Below the pieces are notes generated by a model that saw only the letters and a list, made by a program, of their open reading frames with translations, made no database searches and had not been told where the DNA came from. From assembly GCF_037201815.1 (NCBI RefSeq), contig NZ_CP147407.1, positions 1,054,001 through 1,118,000 of the forward strand: a DNA stretch of 64,000 nucleotides. The letters are read 5' to 3'. Positions 16,362 through 23,406 of the stretch are shown here, piece by piece. The DNA is from Metabacillus sp. FJAT-52054. Lineage in GTDB: Bacteria; Bacillota; Bacilli; Bacillales; Bacillaceae. Within the stretch, counting starts at the first letter, position 1, and each line of letters begins with the position of its first letter. The translations under genes were made by a program, and so were the position numbers.

Positions 16362-17747
16362 TTAAGCGGCCAAATTGATCGAATCGGCTTTTTTATTTGG
16401 AAGAAACCCGTACAAAATTGAAAAAATAGGAGACAGGTACAAAAAGAATGCAAACGGAATGTAGTGAACCACATCAACACCTAGTGACTGTGCAAAGAAC
16501 GCTCCGCTGACACCCCAAGGGACAAGCGGGTTCACGAGTGTTCCTGCATCTTCCAGCGTTCTTGACAGGTACCTATTCGGTATCCCCAGTTTCCCGTACA
16601 TCGGTTTAAGTGATTGACCGGGAATCAGAATAGACATGTACTGCTCTCCTGTTGAAAAATTGACACTGATGGAGGACGCGGCGGTCGAAGCAATCAGCTG
16701 TCCGCGGGACTTCACTTTTTTAATTAGACCGTTCATTAAGGACTGGATCACACCGAGTTTTTCCATTAAACCGCCGAGAGCAAATGCAATCATGATGAGT
16801 GAGATGGACCACATCATGGATTGAAGTCCGCCGCGGTTTAAAATCGATGCTGCCTGTTCGTTCGCCACTTCGAATTTGGTTCCATTTTGAAGGATGCTCA
16901 TAAACTGGGCGAAGTCGCCATTGCCGGCTAAAATACCTGTAAAACCGGCTGTTGCCAGTCCGATAATCAGTGTTGGAATGATTGGTTTTTTGAGCATAGC
17001 CAGCGCAACGACGATAACAGGTGAAAGCAAGGTAAACCATCCTGTGCTGACTGCACCGGAAATAGCCTTCATAATTTCTTTCATTTCACCGGCTCCAGCA
17101 GGATCTATGGTGATCGACCGTCCCATTATGAAGAAAATAACGGCTGTCAGCAAAATAGCCGGTATAGTCGTTTTCATCATATGGCGGATATGCTCAATAA
17201 TCGAAATTTCAGCCACTCCAGCCGCAAAGTTTGTTGTATCAGACATAGGCGACATCTTATCCCCGAAACAGGCTCCGCAAATAACGGCGCCGGCAGCCCA
17301 CTCTAATGGAATCCCGGCAGCTGCCGCAATTCCCATCAGAGCAACTCCTACCGTACTGACCGTGGTAAAACTGCTTCCGACGAGCATGGAAACAATCATA
17401 CAGCTGATCAGGCCCGTAATTAGAAGGAACTGAGGCTGAATCACAGACAGAGAAAAGTGTATGACCGTTGGAATTGTTCCGCTGAACATCCAGGCAGCGA
17501 TCAGCATGCCGATTAAAGCCAAAATAATAATCGGTTGAATCCCGTACTGAATCCCGCTGACCATCCCTTTTTCAAGCGAGCTCCATTTTTGGCCCTTCGC
17601 TTTTCCAAATAGGGCAAGAAAAATCAGGCAAAGAATTAAAGGAAGGTGCGGCTCTGTTTTTATATAGAAGAGACACGTGAAAATCGTCCCCAGCATAGCG
17701 GCTAAAATTAATAATGAAGTTCTAAATCGAATAAAATCAAAATCCAT
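16362..17747 (-). CDS. nhaC: Na+/H+ antiporter NhaC
   Basis: 461 residues with 11-12 membrane helices. It exchanges cytoplasmic sodium for external protons and helps in pH and salt tolerance. The family signature CGACFGDKMSPMSDTTNFAA (~residues 160-180) is intact. The second half has the matched loop GEQYMSILIPGQSLKP and LEDAGTLVNPLVPWG. Position between dat and the universal-stress gene nhaX is the same as in B. subtilis (yheL). A clear SigmaA promoter lies 58 bp upstream. No operon partner: the tandem array separates it from nhaX. Confidence 0.93.
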   Translation of the reverse strand: MDFDFIRFRTSLLILAAMLGTIFTCLFYIKTEPHLPLILCLIFLALFGKAKGQKWSSLEKGMVSGIQYGIQPIIILALIGMLIAAWMFSGTIPTVIHFSLSVIQPQFLLITGLISCMIVSMLVGSSFTTVSTVGVALMGIAAAAGIPLEWAAGAVICGACFGDKMSPMSDTTNFAAGVAEISIIEHIRHMMKTTIPAILLTAVIFFIMGRSITIDPAGAGEMKEIMKAISGAVSTGWFTLLSPVIVVALAMLKKPIIPTLIIGLATAGFTGILAGNGDFAQFMSILQNGTKFEVANEQAASILNRGGLQSMMWSISLIMIAFALGGLMEKLGVIQSLMNGLIKKVKSRGQLIASTAASSISVNFSTGEQYMSILIPGQSLKPMYGKLGIPNRYLSRTLEDAGTLVNPLVPWGVSGAFFAQSLGVDVVHYIPFAFFLYLSPIFSILYGFLPNKKADSINLAA

Positions 17748-17804
17748 AATTGCTGCACTCCTTCTTTTTCACTTAAACGCTTCTACGCTTTTGTGTGTAA
17801 AAGT

Positions 17805-17832
17805 ATTATACCAAGCAATCAATATATGTCAA
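17805..17832 (-). promoter_or_regulatory. SigmaA promoter of nhaC
   Basis: Minus-strand TTGACA (17827-17832), 16-bp spacer, TATAAT (17805-17810). Confidence 0.75.
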
Positions 17833-17900
17833 TGGATAGGGAAATAGTATGAAAAATGAGAATTTGGTACGGATGGTTCCAGGTTTGAAGTAAGAGGGGA

Positions 17901-19011
17901 GCGGACGGTAACCGGGGTGATGGTCCGATAAATGAGCGAGTGGGCGATATCCGATGGGAAGTGTCCGATATCTGAACGTTAGCGTCCGATAACGAGCAGT
18001 GAGTGACCGATATGTGAGAGTGAAAGTCCGATAAATGAGCGAGTGGGCGATATCTAATGGGAAGTCTCCGATATCTGAACGTGATCGTCCGATGACGAGC
18101 AGCGAGTGACCGATATCTGAGAGTGAATGTCCGATAAATGAGCGAGTGGTCGATATTCAGCGGTAAGTGTCCGATAACTGAAACTGAGAGTCCGATAACG
18201 AGCAGTGAGTGACCAATATCTGTGAGTAAAAGTCCGATAAATGAGCGAGTGGGCGATAACTGATGGGAAGAGTCCGATATCTGAACGTGAGCGTCCGATA
18301 ACGAGCCGCGAGTGACCGATATCTGAGAATGAAAGTCCGATAAATGAGCGAGTGGTCGATATTCAGCGGTAAGTGTCCGATAACTGAACGTGAGCGTCCG
18401 ATAACGAGCAGCAAGCGTCCGATTTGTGAGAGTGAAAGTCCGATAAATGAGTGAGTGGGCGATATCCAGTGAGAAGTGACCGATATCTGAACCTGAGCGT
18501 CCGAAAACGAGCCGCGAGTGACCGATATCTGAGAGTGAAAGTCCGATAAATGAGTGAGTGGGCGATAACTGATGGGAAGAGTCCGATAACTGAACGTGAG
18601 CGTCCGATAACGAGCAGTGAGTGACCGATATCTGTGAGTGAAAGTCCGATAAATGAACGAGTGGGCGATAACTGCTGGGAAGAGTCCGATATCTGAACGC
18701 GAGAGTCCGATAACGAGCAGTGAGTGACCGATATCTGTGAGTAAAAGTCCGATAAATGAGCGTGTGGGCGATAACTGCTGGGAAGAGTCCGATATCTGAA
18801 CGTGAGCGTCCGATAACGAGCCGCGAGTGACCGATATCTGAGAGTGAATGTCCGATAAATGAGCGAGTGGGCGATATTCAGCGGTAAGTGTCCGATAACT
18901 GAACGTGAGCGTCCGATAACGAGCCGCGAGTGACCGATATGTGAGAGTGAAAGTCCGATAAATGAGCGAGTGGACGATATTCAGTGAGAAGTGTCCGTTA
19001 ACCGGAGGTGA
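17901..19011. repeat. Tandem array, exact 103-bp period, 21-bp subrepeats
   Basis: The word GTCCGATAAATGAG (with small changes) starts at 17923, 18026, 18129, 18232, 18335, 18438, 18541, 18644, 18747, 18850 and 18953: ten steps of exactly 103 bp. Each unit divides into five related pieces of 19+21+21+21+21 bp starting G[TAG]CCGATA or GGGCGATA. Both array ends carry a TAACCGGGGTGA-like word (17908-17920 and 18999-19011). A 289-codon minus frame crosses it, but because 103 is not a multiple of 3 the peptide theme changes frame at every unit (YRTLTF, then LSDIHSQIS, then IGLLLTDIG), so it is not a gene. Confidence 0.95.
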
Positions 19012-19061
19012 GCCCTCCCTATCCAAGACTCCCCATAGAGAGATTAATTTTAATACATAGA

Positions 19062-19090
19062 AAAAGCTGCCCCCTAAAAGAGCAGCTTTT
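19062..19090 (-). terminator. Terminator of nhaX
   Basis: AAAAGCTGC/GCAGCTTTT stem around an 11-base loop, just beyond the nhaX stop. Confidence 0.8.
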
Positions 19091-19099
19091 CACTACTAT

Positions 19100-19612
19100 T
19101 TACTTCGCAATCAAAACCGGGATGACCGATTCCTTTGTTACTTTTTCGCTTACACTGCTTGTAATCAATTTTTTGAAGCCTGAAATGTTGCGCTGTCCTA
19201 CGACAATCATGTCTGCACCAATTTCCTCTGCAAAAGAAAGGATCGTGTCGGATGGATTGCCGTCCATAACTTTGACTTCACCCGGAATATTATTTTGCTG
19301 AAGCATGGCTTGGGCTTCCGCTGTTACACGGTTCGTCCCGTCATTCATGTATTGATCTTCATGGTAGGCTTCATCCCGTGCATCGACTACTGGAGGCATT
19401 GGATAGTTCGTCATGCCATCACCGCTCATTCGGTTGGCGTAAAGCGGCTGAGTGGATGAGGCTGTGATGGCTGGCTTATTTTCATTTTCATATACATGGA
19501 GAACGGACAATTGAGCATTAAGCTGCTTGCTTAGGCTGATTCCGGTTGAGAGCGCTTCCTTGCTGTCTGCTGTTCCATTGAAAGCTACGAGCAGGTGACG
19601 AATTGTATTCAA
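19100..19612 (-). CDS. nhaX: Universal stress protein NhaX
   Basis: About 170 residues of UspA fold: IRHLLVAFNGTADSKEALS at the start and GADMIVVGQRNISGFKKL, then SSVSEKVTKESVIPVLI, which gives the G-x2-G-x9-G-S/T ATP-binding pattern in slightly altered form. A TTG at 19612, 10 bp after AAGGA, is chosen; a GTG at 19619-19621 is only one base from that site. An inserted stretch of ~40 residues between the first strand pair and the final nucleotide motif (about 55-95) is rich in Pro, Asn and Met. The place next to nhaC is conserved with B. subtilis. The role is probably stress-related nucleotide sensing. Confidence 0.82.
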   Translation of the reverse strand: MNTIRHLLVAFNGTADSKEALSTGISLSKQLNAQLSVLHVYENENKPAITASSTQPLYANRMSGDGMTNYPMPPVVDARDEAYHEDQYMNDGTNRVTAEAQAMLQQNNIPGEVKVMDGNPSDTILSFAEEIGADMIVVGQRNISGFKKLITSSVSEKVTKESVIPVLIAK

Positions 19613-19802
19613 CTTCCCCACATCCTTTTTATAAGTTTAAAGTATTTTACATTCAATACCCTTTTTGGTAAATATTAATCCTCATGACATCTACCCCTAT
19701 GAAATGGTCCTGCATATCGTATGATTTATCGTTATGTTTTTGTTAGGGTAATGTATAAAGGGAAGACAGCATGCCCAATTTCCATTAGATGGCGGGGATT
19801 TT

Positions 19803-21842
19803 ATGACGAAAAAATTTATATTTAAAATATCGATCATTGCCGTGCTGGCAGTAGTGTTGGCAGGTCTCATTCTCCATCAGGCTTTAATTGCCAAAGCGGA
19901 TGTGAGCAAGCTGGAAAAGTCAGTTACCCAGCCAACAGCAATATATGACCAGAATGGCAAGCTGGCAAGTAAACTTACATCCTCAAAGATTGAATGGATG
20001 GATTACGAGGAAATGCCGAAAAGCTTTGAGCACGCTCTCGTTGCGACCGAGGATCGTGACTATTATAAACACAGCGGCATTGATTATTTAGGAATTGTCA
20101 GAGCGGCCTTTAAAAATATTGCTGCAGGTGGCGTCGTGGAAGGCGGAAGCACGATTACCCAGCAGCTGGCTAAAAATACGTTCCTGACGCAGGATCAAAC
20201 CTTTACGAGAAAATTTGATGAATACTTTCTAGCCAAGAAAATTGAGCAGAAGTATTCGAAAGAAAACATCCTGGAGCTCTACGCCAATCAGGTTTATTTC
20301 GGCGAAGGGGCTTGGGGACTAAAAAGTGCTGCACAAACCTATTTTGGAAAAGAACCTAAAGATTTATCAAATAGTGAATCAGCTATTTTGGTGGGCTTAA
20401 TAAAAGCCCCGACAAATTATTCTCCAGTTAAAAACTATGACAAAGCTATTGAGCGGCGCAACGTAGTAATTGGCTTGATGGAGGATCAAAAGTTTCTCTC
20501 TAAGGCCGATGCAGATAAGGCGCGCAGTGAAGAGCTCGTTTTAAAGGAAAAGAAGACAGATCCACTTAAAGGGAAATATCCTTCCTACGTGGATCAAATT
20601 ATCGCAGAGGCAAGCCAGCGGTATGGAATTTCCCAGGAAAAACTCCTTGCGGGCGGTTACAAAATCCATACGGAATTGAACCAGGATATGCAGACAGGCC
20701 TTGAAGAAATCTTTAAGGATGACACTCTTTTTCCGAAGAGCAAAACGGATCAGCAAGTTCAGGCAGGATCGGTTCTGATTGATCCGAAAACTGGAGGGAT
20801 TCAGGCCTTAATCGGCGGCCGGGGAGAGCATTCATTCCGTCAGTTTAATCGTGCTACTCAGCTTAAAAGACAGCCGGGTTCGATTATGAAGCCGATTGCT
20901 GCTTACACGCCGGCGCTTGAAAAAGGTTATACACTGGATTCTCCGCTTAAGGATGAGGAAATGGACTTTGGCGGATATACACCGAAAAATATTGATGGAC
21001 AATACAGAGGAACCGTATCCTTATATGACGCCTTTATCAAGTCCTACAATGTTCCAGCTGTCTATACACTCAGTGAGGTGGGCATAGATGCAGGACTTGA
21101 TTCAGCAAAACGGTTCGGGATTCCTGTTACCGATAAGGACAGGCAGTATGGTCTCGCTCTTGGCGGCCTGAATGAAGGAGTATCTCCATTGCAGATGGCC
21201 GAAGCATTTTCCGCCTATCCGAACAAAGGAGTCCGTAACGAATCCCATGCGATAACAAAGATTGTAGATTCAGAAGGAAAAACAGCAGGTGAATGGGAAG
21301 GAGCCAAATCCAAAGCGACCACTCCTGAAGTTGCTGATAAAATTACTCAGCTAATGCTCGGAACCGTTAACGAAGGAACTGGGAAAAACGCGAAAATAGA
21401 AGGCTGGGAGCTGGCAGGAAAAACCGGTTCTACACAGGATCCAAATGGTGGAGATGGCACGAAGGATCAATGGTTTGCAGGCTTTACCCCTAATTTAGCG
21501 GGAGCCCTGTGGATCGGCTATGATAAAACGGACGCCGATAACATATTGGATACGACGAGCAGTAAAACAGCCGCTCCGCTATATAAGAAGATTATGGAAC
21601 GAGCTTTAAAAAATGAAGAGAAACAAAGCTTTAATTTGCCTCTTTATCAAAAACCGGTATCTGTTCCGCCGCCGGCAAGTGTGCCTAATGAGAAAGAAGA
21701 AAAAGGAAACAAAGATAAAAAAGGAGCACCTGGCGAGGAAAAGAATCCCGGTCATCAAAAAAATAAAGAAATAGAGAAGAAAATGAAAGAAAAATTTAAA
21801 GAAGAGAAGAAGAAGTGGGAAGAGCAATTTAAAAACAATTAA
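19803..21842 (+). CDS. Class A penicillin-binding protein (PBP1A/PbpF type)
   Basis: 679 residues, bifunctional peptidoglycan synthase. One N-terminal membrane anchor (~7-29). The glycosyltransferase GT51 domain has EDRDYYKHSGID (catalytic Glu) and GGSTITQQLAKN. The transpeptidase has SIMK with nucleophile Ser360, SYN at 414-416 and KTGS with Lys540. The C-terminal ~60 residues are Lys/Glu-rich and low in complexity, probably lying along the wall. The ATG at 19803 follows GGCGGGG. It stands alone between nhaX and the minus-strand HPr-like gene and ends with a terminator. It is smaller than PBP1, and PbpF is a likely equivalent, though that name is not certain. Confidence 0.92.
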   Translation: MTKKFIFKISIIAVLAVVLAGLILHQALIAKADVSKLEKSVTQPTAIYDQNGKLASKLTSSKIEWMDYEEMPKSFEHALVATEDRDYYKHSGIDYLGIVRAAFKNIAAGGVVEGGSTITQQLAKNTFLTQDQTFTRKFDEYFLAKKIEQKYSKENILELYANQVYFGEGAWGLKSAAQTYFGKEPKDLSNSESAILVGLIKAPTNYSPVKNYDKAIERRNVVIGLMEDQKFLSKADADKARSEELVLKEKKTDPLKGKYPSYVDQIIAEASQRYGISQEKLLAGGYKIHTELNQDMQTGLEEIFKDDTLFPKSKTDQQVQAGSVLIDPKTGGIQALIGGRGEHSFRQFNRATQLKRQPGSIMKPIAAYTPALEKGYTLDSPLKDEEMDFGGYTPKNIDGQYRGTVSLYDAFIKSYNVPAVYTLSEVGIDAGLDSAKRFGIPVTDKDRQYGLALGGLNEGVSPLQMAEAFSAYPNKGVRNESHAITKIVDSEGKTAGEWEGAKSKATTPEVADKITQLMLGTVNEGTGKNAKIEGWELAGKTGSTQDPNGGDGTKDQWFAGFTPNLAGALWIGYDKTDADNILDTTSSKTAAPLYKKIMERALKNEEKQSFNLPLYQKPVSVPPPASVPNEKEEKGNKDKKGAPGEEKNPGHQKNKEIEKKMKEKFKEEKKKWEEQFKNN

Positions 21843-21849
21843 TAATAGA

Positions 21850-21892
21850 AATGCCCTGCAGACAACCTGCAGGGCATTATTATATTTTTTTG
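21850..21892 (+). terminator. Terminator of the penicillin-binding protein gene
   Basis: AATGCCCTGCAG/CTGCAGGGCATT, a 12-bp perfect stem with a 5-base loop, then a T-rich tract. Confidence 0.85.
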
Positions 21893-21916
21893 CCGGTAAT
21901 AAGGTCAAAAACCAAA

Positions 21917-21941
21917 TAAAAAAAACCTGCTCGGCAGGTTC
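21917..21941 (-). terminator. Terminator after the 22-aa peptide gene
   Basis: On the minus strand AACCTGC TCG? GCAGGTT (7-bp stem, 3-base loop) is followed by a long T run. It begins directly after the small gene's stop. Confidence 0.8.
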
Positions 21942-21947
21942 TTGTTC

Positions 21948-22016
21948 TTACAGCATATTGATAATCCAAGCGATAACAACGATTGCTCCAATAACCATCA
22001 AAATTGTACGCAGCAT
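21948..22016 (-). CDS. 22-residue membrane peptide
   Basis: The peptide starts MLRTILMVIGAIVVIAW and ends IINML. It is a single hydrophobic helix with one arginine near the start. The ATG at 22016 is 7 bp after AAAGGAG; another ATG at 22022 is too close to that site. A terminator follows the stop at once, so the reading frame is framed by both a good ribosome site and a transcription end, unlike chance frames. It lies 59 bp after the HPr-like gene on the same strand and may be its operon partner. No function recognised. Confidence 0.6.
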   Translation of the reverse strand: MLRTILMVIGAIVVIAWIINML

Positions 22017-22075
22017 GTTCATTCTCCTTTGCACTTTATAATTTAATGTACCCATTGCTGAGTTGATTATGCTAA

Positions 22076-22360
22076 TTAATGAAGAGGTGATAAAAGTGCA
22101 GTATTTTCTTTCTCAAACAGCTCAGCAAGTTTTTCGCTTACTTGAGCATATTTATCCCGATCACAGATAATTTGAAGCTGTTTGTTATGTGAAGCTGTCA
22201 GCAAAAATGCGACAAGAGATGGGAGTTTGGATACATCGACTTTAGACCTTTCGTCTGCATTGATATATATGTCAGTATTAAGTGTTTTCGCAAGCTGGTT
22301 CAATTCAATTGCCTGTTCCATGTTCAATGAAGAACCAACAAAATATGTAGCTTTTTCCAT
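22076..22360 (-). CDS. HPr-like domain protein without the catalytic histidine
   Basis: 94 residues. The layout matches HPr of the sugar phosphotransferase system: a first strand, LNMEQAIELNQLAKTL where HPr has the GIHARPA helix, then TDIYINADERSKVDVSKL, LPSLVAFLL and a final helix VSEKLAELFEKE. The active-site His15 position is Asn or Met here, and the regulatory Ser46 region KSIMG is replaced by SKLPS. So it should neither take phosphate from enzyme I nor act as the usual CcpA co-effector. The ATG at 22360 has GGAGGGA upstream. Fold assignment is by eye; an unrelated small protein is possible. Confidence 0.6.
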   Translation of the reverse strand: MEKATYFVGSSLNMEQAIELNQLAKTLNTDIYINADERSKVDVSKLPSLVAFLLTASHNKQLQIICDRDKYAQVSEKLAELFEKENTALLSPLH

Positions 22361-22498
22361 TTCTAGTCCCTCCTGTTTTATGATTTCTTTTCTTTTTTTA
22401 ATGTTGTATTTCTATTACCTCTTTGATTAAGAAATGAAACAGAAAAAGGTGAAAATGGGTAAAAAGGCCTTGTTTGCACAGGAATACTCACCCCATCA

Positions 22499-22985
22499 TA
22501 AACCGCCTTCATTCCCTCAGTCGGAGGCCTGCAGGAGGCAGGTCAGTTCTGCGTTGCGACAGGACGTCGCGCTTTTAGCAGAACTTCCTTAAGTCAGCGC
22601 CCCTCGGTCGGGAGTTCCACCGTCTCTCAGGCCTAACCAAGCCTCCAAAACCCGTTAGCAGAAGAGGATTAGCGCTTGTACTCCGTCCAGCTCCTGGCTC
22701 TAGCCCCTCGAGGTCATAAGCCGCTCATCCTGCGAAAGGGAAAACTGCCTTTCTCCGGCTGATCGTCTTATGCTTGTCGGAGGCCTGCAGGAGGCAGGTC
22801 AGTTCTGCGTTGCGACAGGACGTCGCGCCTTTAGCAGAACTTCCTTTTATTAGTGTAGCGCGCGTACTCCGTCTAGCTCCGGCGGCTAGGCCTTCGGACG
22901 CTTCACTCCCTCGGTCGCGGCAAAAAGCGCCGCTCGGTCGGGAGTTCCACCGTCCTTCAGGCCTGAACAAGCCGCCTCCGCTTTT
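22499..22985. repeat. GC-rich interspersed repeat with internal duplications
   Basis: This 640-bp gap (22361-23002) has no gene. A ~71-bp block starting GTCGGAGGCCTGCAGG occurs at 22520-22590 and again at 22776-22846. A second block, CGGTCGGGAGTTCCACCGTC, occurs at ~22606 and ~22935. Between them are ACTCCGTC-AGCTCC-GGCT... segments typical of widespread Bacillus intergenic repeats. Overlapping frames on both strands read through these words and lack ribosome sites, so they are not genes. Confidence 0.85.
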
Positions 22986-23002
22986 GTTCTGAAAATTTAC
23001 AA

Positions 23003-23032
23003 TTGACAAAAAGCTGTCACAAATGATATCTT
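23003..23032 (+). promoter_or_regulatory. Promoter of the bmr leader and bmrCD
   Basis: TTGACA (23003-23008), 18-bp spacer, TATCTT (23027-23032), 42 bp before the leader peptide start. Confidence 0.6.
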
Positions 23033-23073
23033 TACAAAGACATTAAACAATAATTGGAAAGGAGGGACGCGTC

Positions 23074-23136
23074 ATGAAGGGAATTGATATGGTTAAGTTT
23101 GTTTCTGTTCGTCAATCAGGCGCGGTCCTCCTTTAA
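23074..23136 (+). CDS. BmrB-like leader peptide (20 residues)
   Basis: An ATG 8 bp after AAAGGAGG opens a 20-codon frame, MKGIDMVKFVSVRQSGAVLL, followed by two intrinsic terminators and then the bmrC-bmrD exporter genes. In B. subtilis the same position holds bmrB (yheJ), whose translation controls read-through into bmrCD by ribosome-mediated attenuation; translation-blocking antibiotics induce it. The peptide here is shorter than I recall BmrB to be. The last codons (23121-23134) can pair with the leader's own Shine-Dalgarno (23058-23071) over 13 of 14 positions, which could add translational feedback. Confidence 0.75.
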   Translation: MKGIDMVKFVSVRQSGAVLL

Positions 23137-23177
23137 CGTATATACAGCTTGATAACTCTTCAGCTGTTATTAGTTAG

Positions 23178-23215
23178 GGCATGGTCCGCGGTAAAACGCG
23201 GTTCCATGCCTTTTT
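23178..23215 (+). terminator. Attenuator terminator 1 upstream of bmrC
   Basis: GGCATGG-CCGCG pairs with CGCGG-CCATGCC around GTAAAA, followed by TTTTT. It is very stable and lies inside the bmr leader, so it must be bypassed for bmrCD expression. Confidence 0.85.
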
Positions 23216-23221
23216 ATTTGG

Positions 23222-23254
23222 AAAAGGCATATCCTCCATGGTGTGCCTTTTTTT
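23222..23254 (+). terminator. Attenuator terminator 2 upstream of bmrC
   Basis: AAAAGGCA pairs with TGCCTTTT, with a run of seven T. It follows the first terminator after 6 bp. Confidence 0.7.
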
Positions 23255-23315
23255 GCTTTTTTAGGCTGGAAACGGTCTTTTAAAGATAAATAAAACGAAT
23301 TTAGGAGGAAACACA

Positions 23316-23375
23316 ATGACCCGTAAAACTATTTCCAGACTGCTTTTAAATAAAGGAGATCCAGATAGCGGCTAG
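23316..23375 (+). CDS. Second small frame before bmrC (19 residues)
   Basis: ATG 23316 with a strong TAGGAGG site opens MTRKTISRLLLNKGDPDSG and stops 31 bp before bmrC. The basic start and lack of hydrophobic stretch do not suggest a membrane peptide. Its ribosome site is as good as that of bmrC, so it is probably translated, perhaps to keep ribosomes loading downstream of the attenuator. No homologue recognised. Confidence 0.5.
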   Translation: MTRKTISRLLLNKGDPDSG

Positions 23376-23406
23376 TTTTAAAAACAAAAGCAAGGGAGAT
23401 GAATAC

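Noticed and set aside
16217..16480. 87-codon minus-strand frame at the nhaC end
   Set aside because: It is the shifted frame of the nhaC C-terminus and crosses the nhaC terminator.
18157..19026. 289-codon minus-strand frame through the tandem array
   Set aside because: The repeat period of 103 bp rotates the frame, so the same DNA word is read in three ways in turn; there is no ribosome site and no protein-like composition.
22725..23009. Overlapping frames on both strands in the GC-rich repeat
   Set aside because: They read repeat words, lack ribosome sites and are mutually overlapping.
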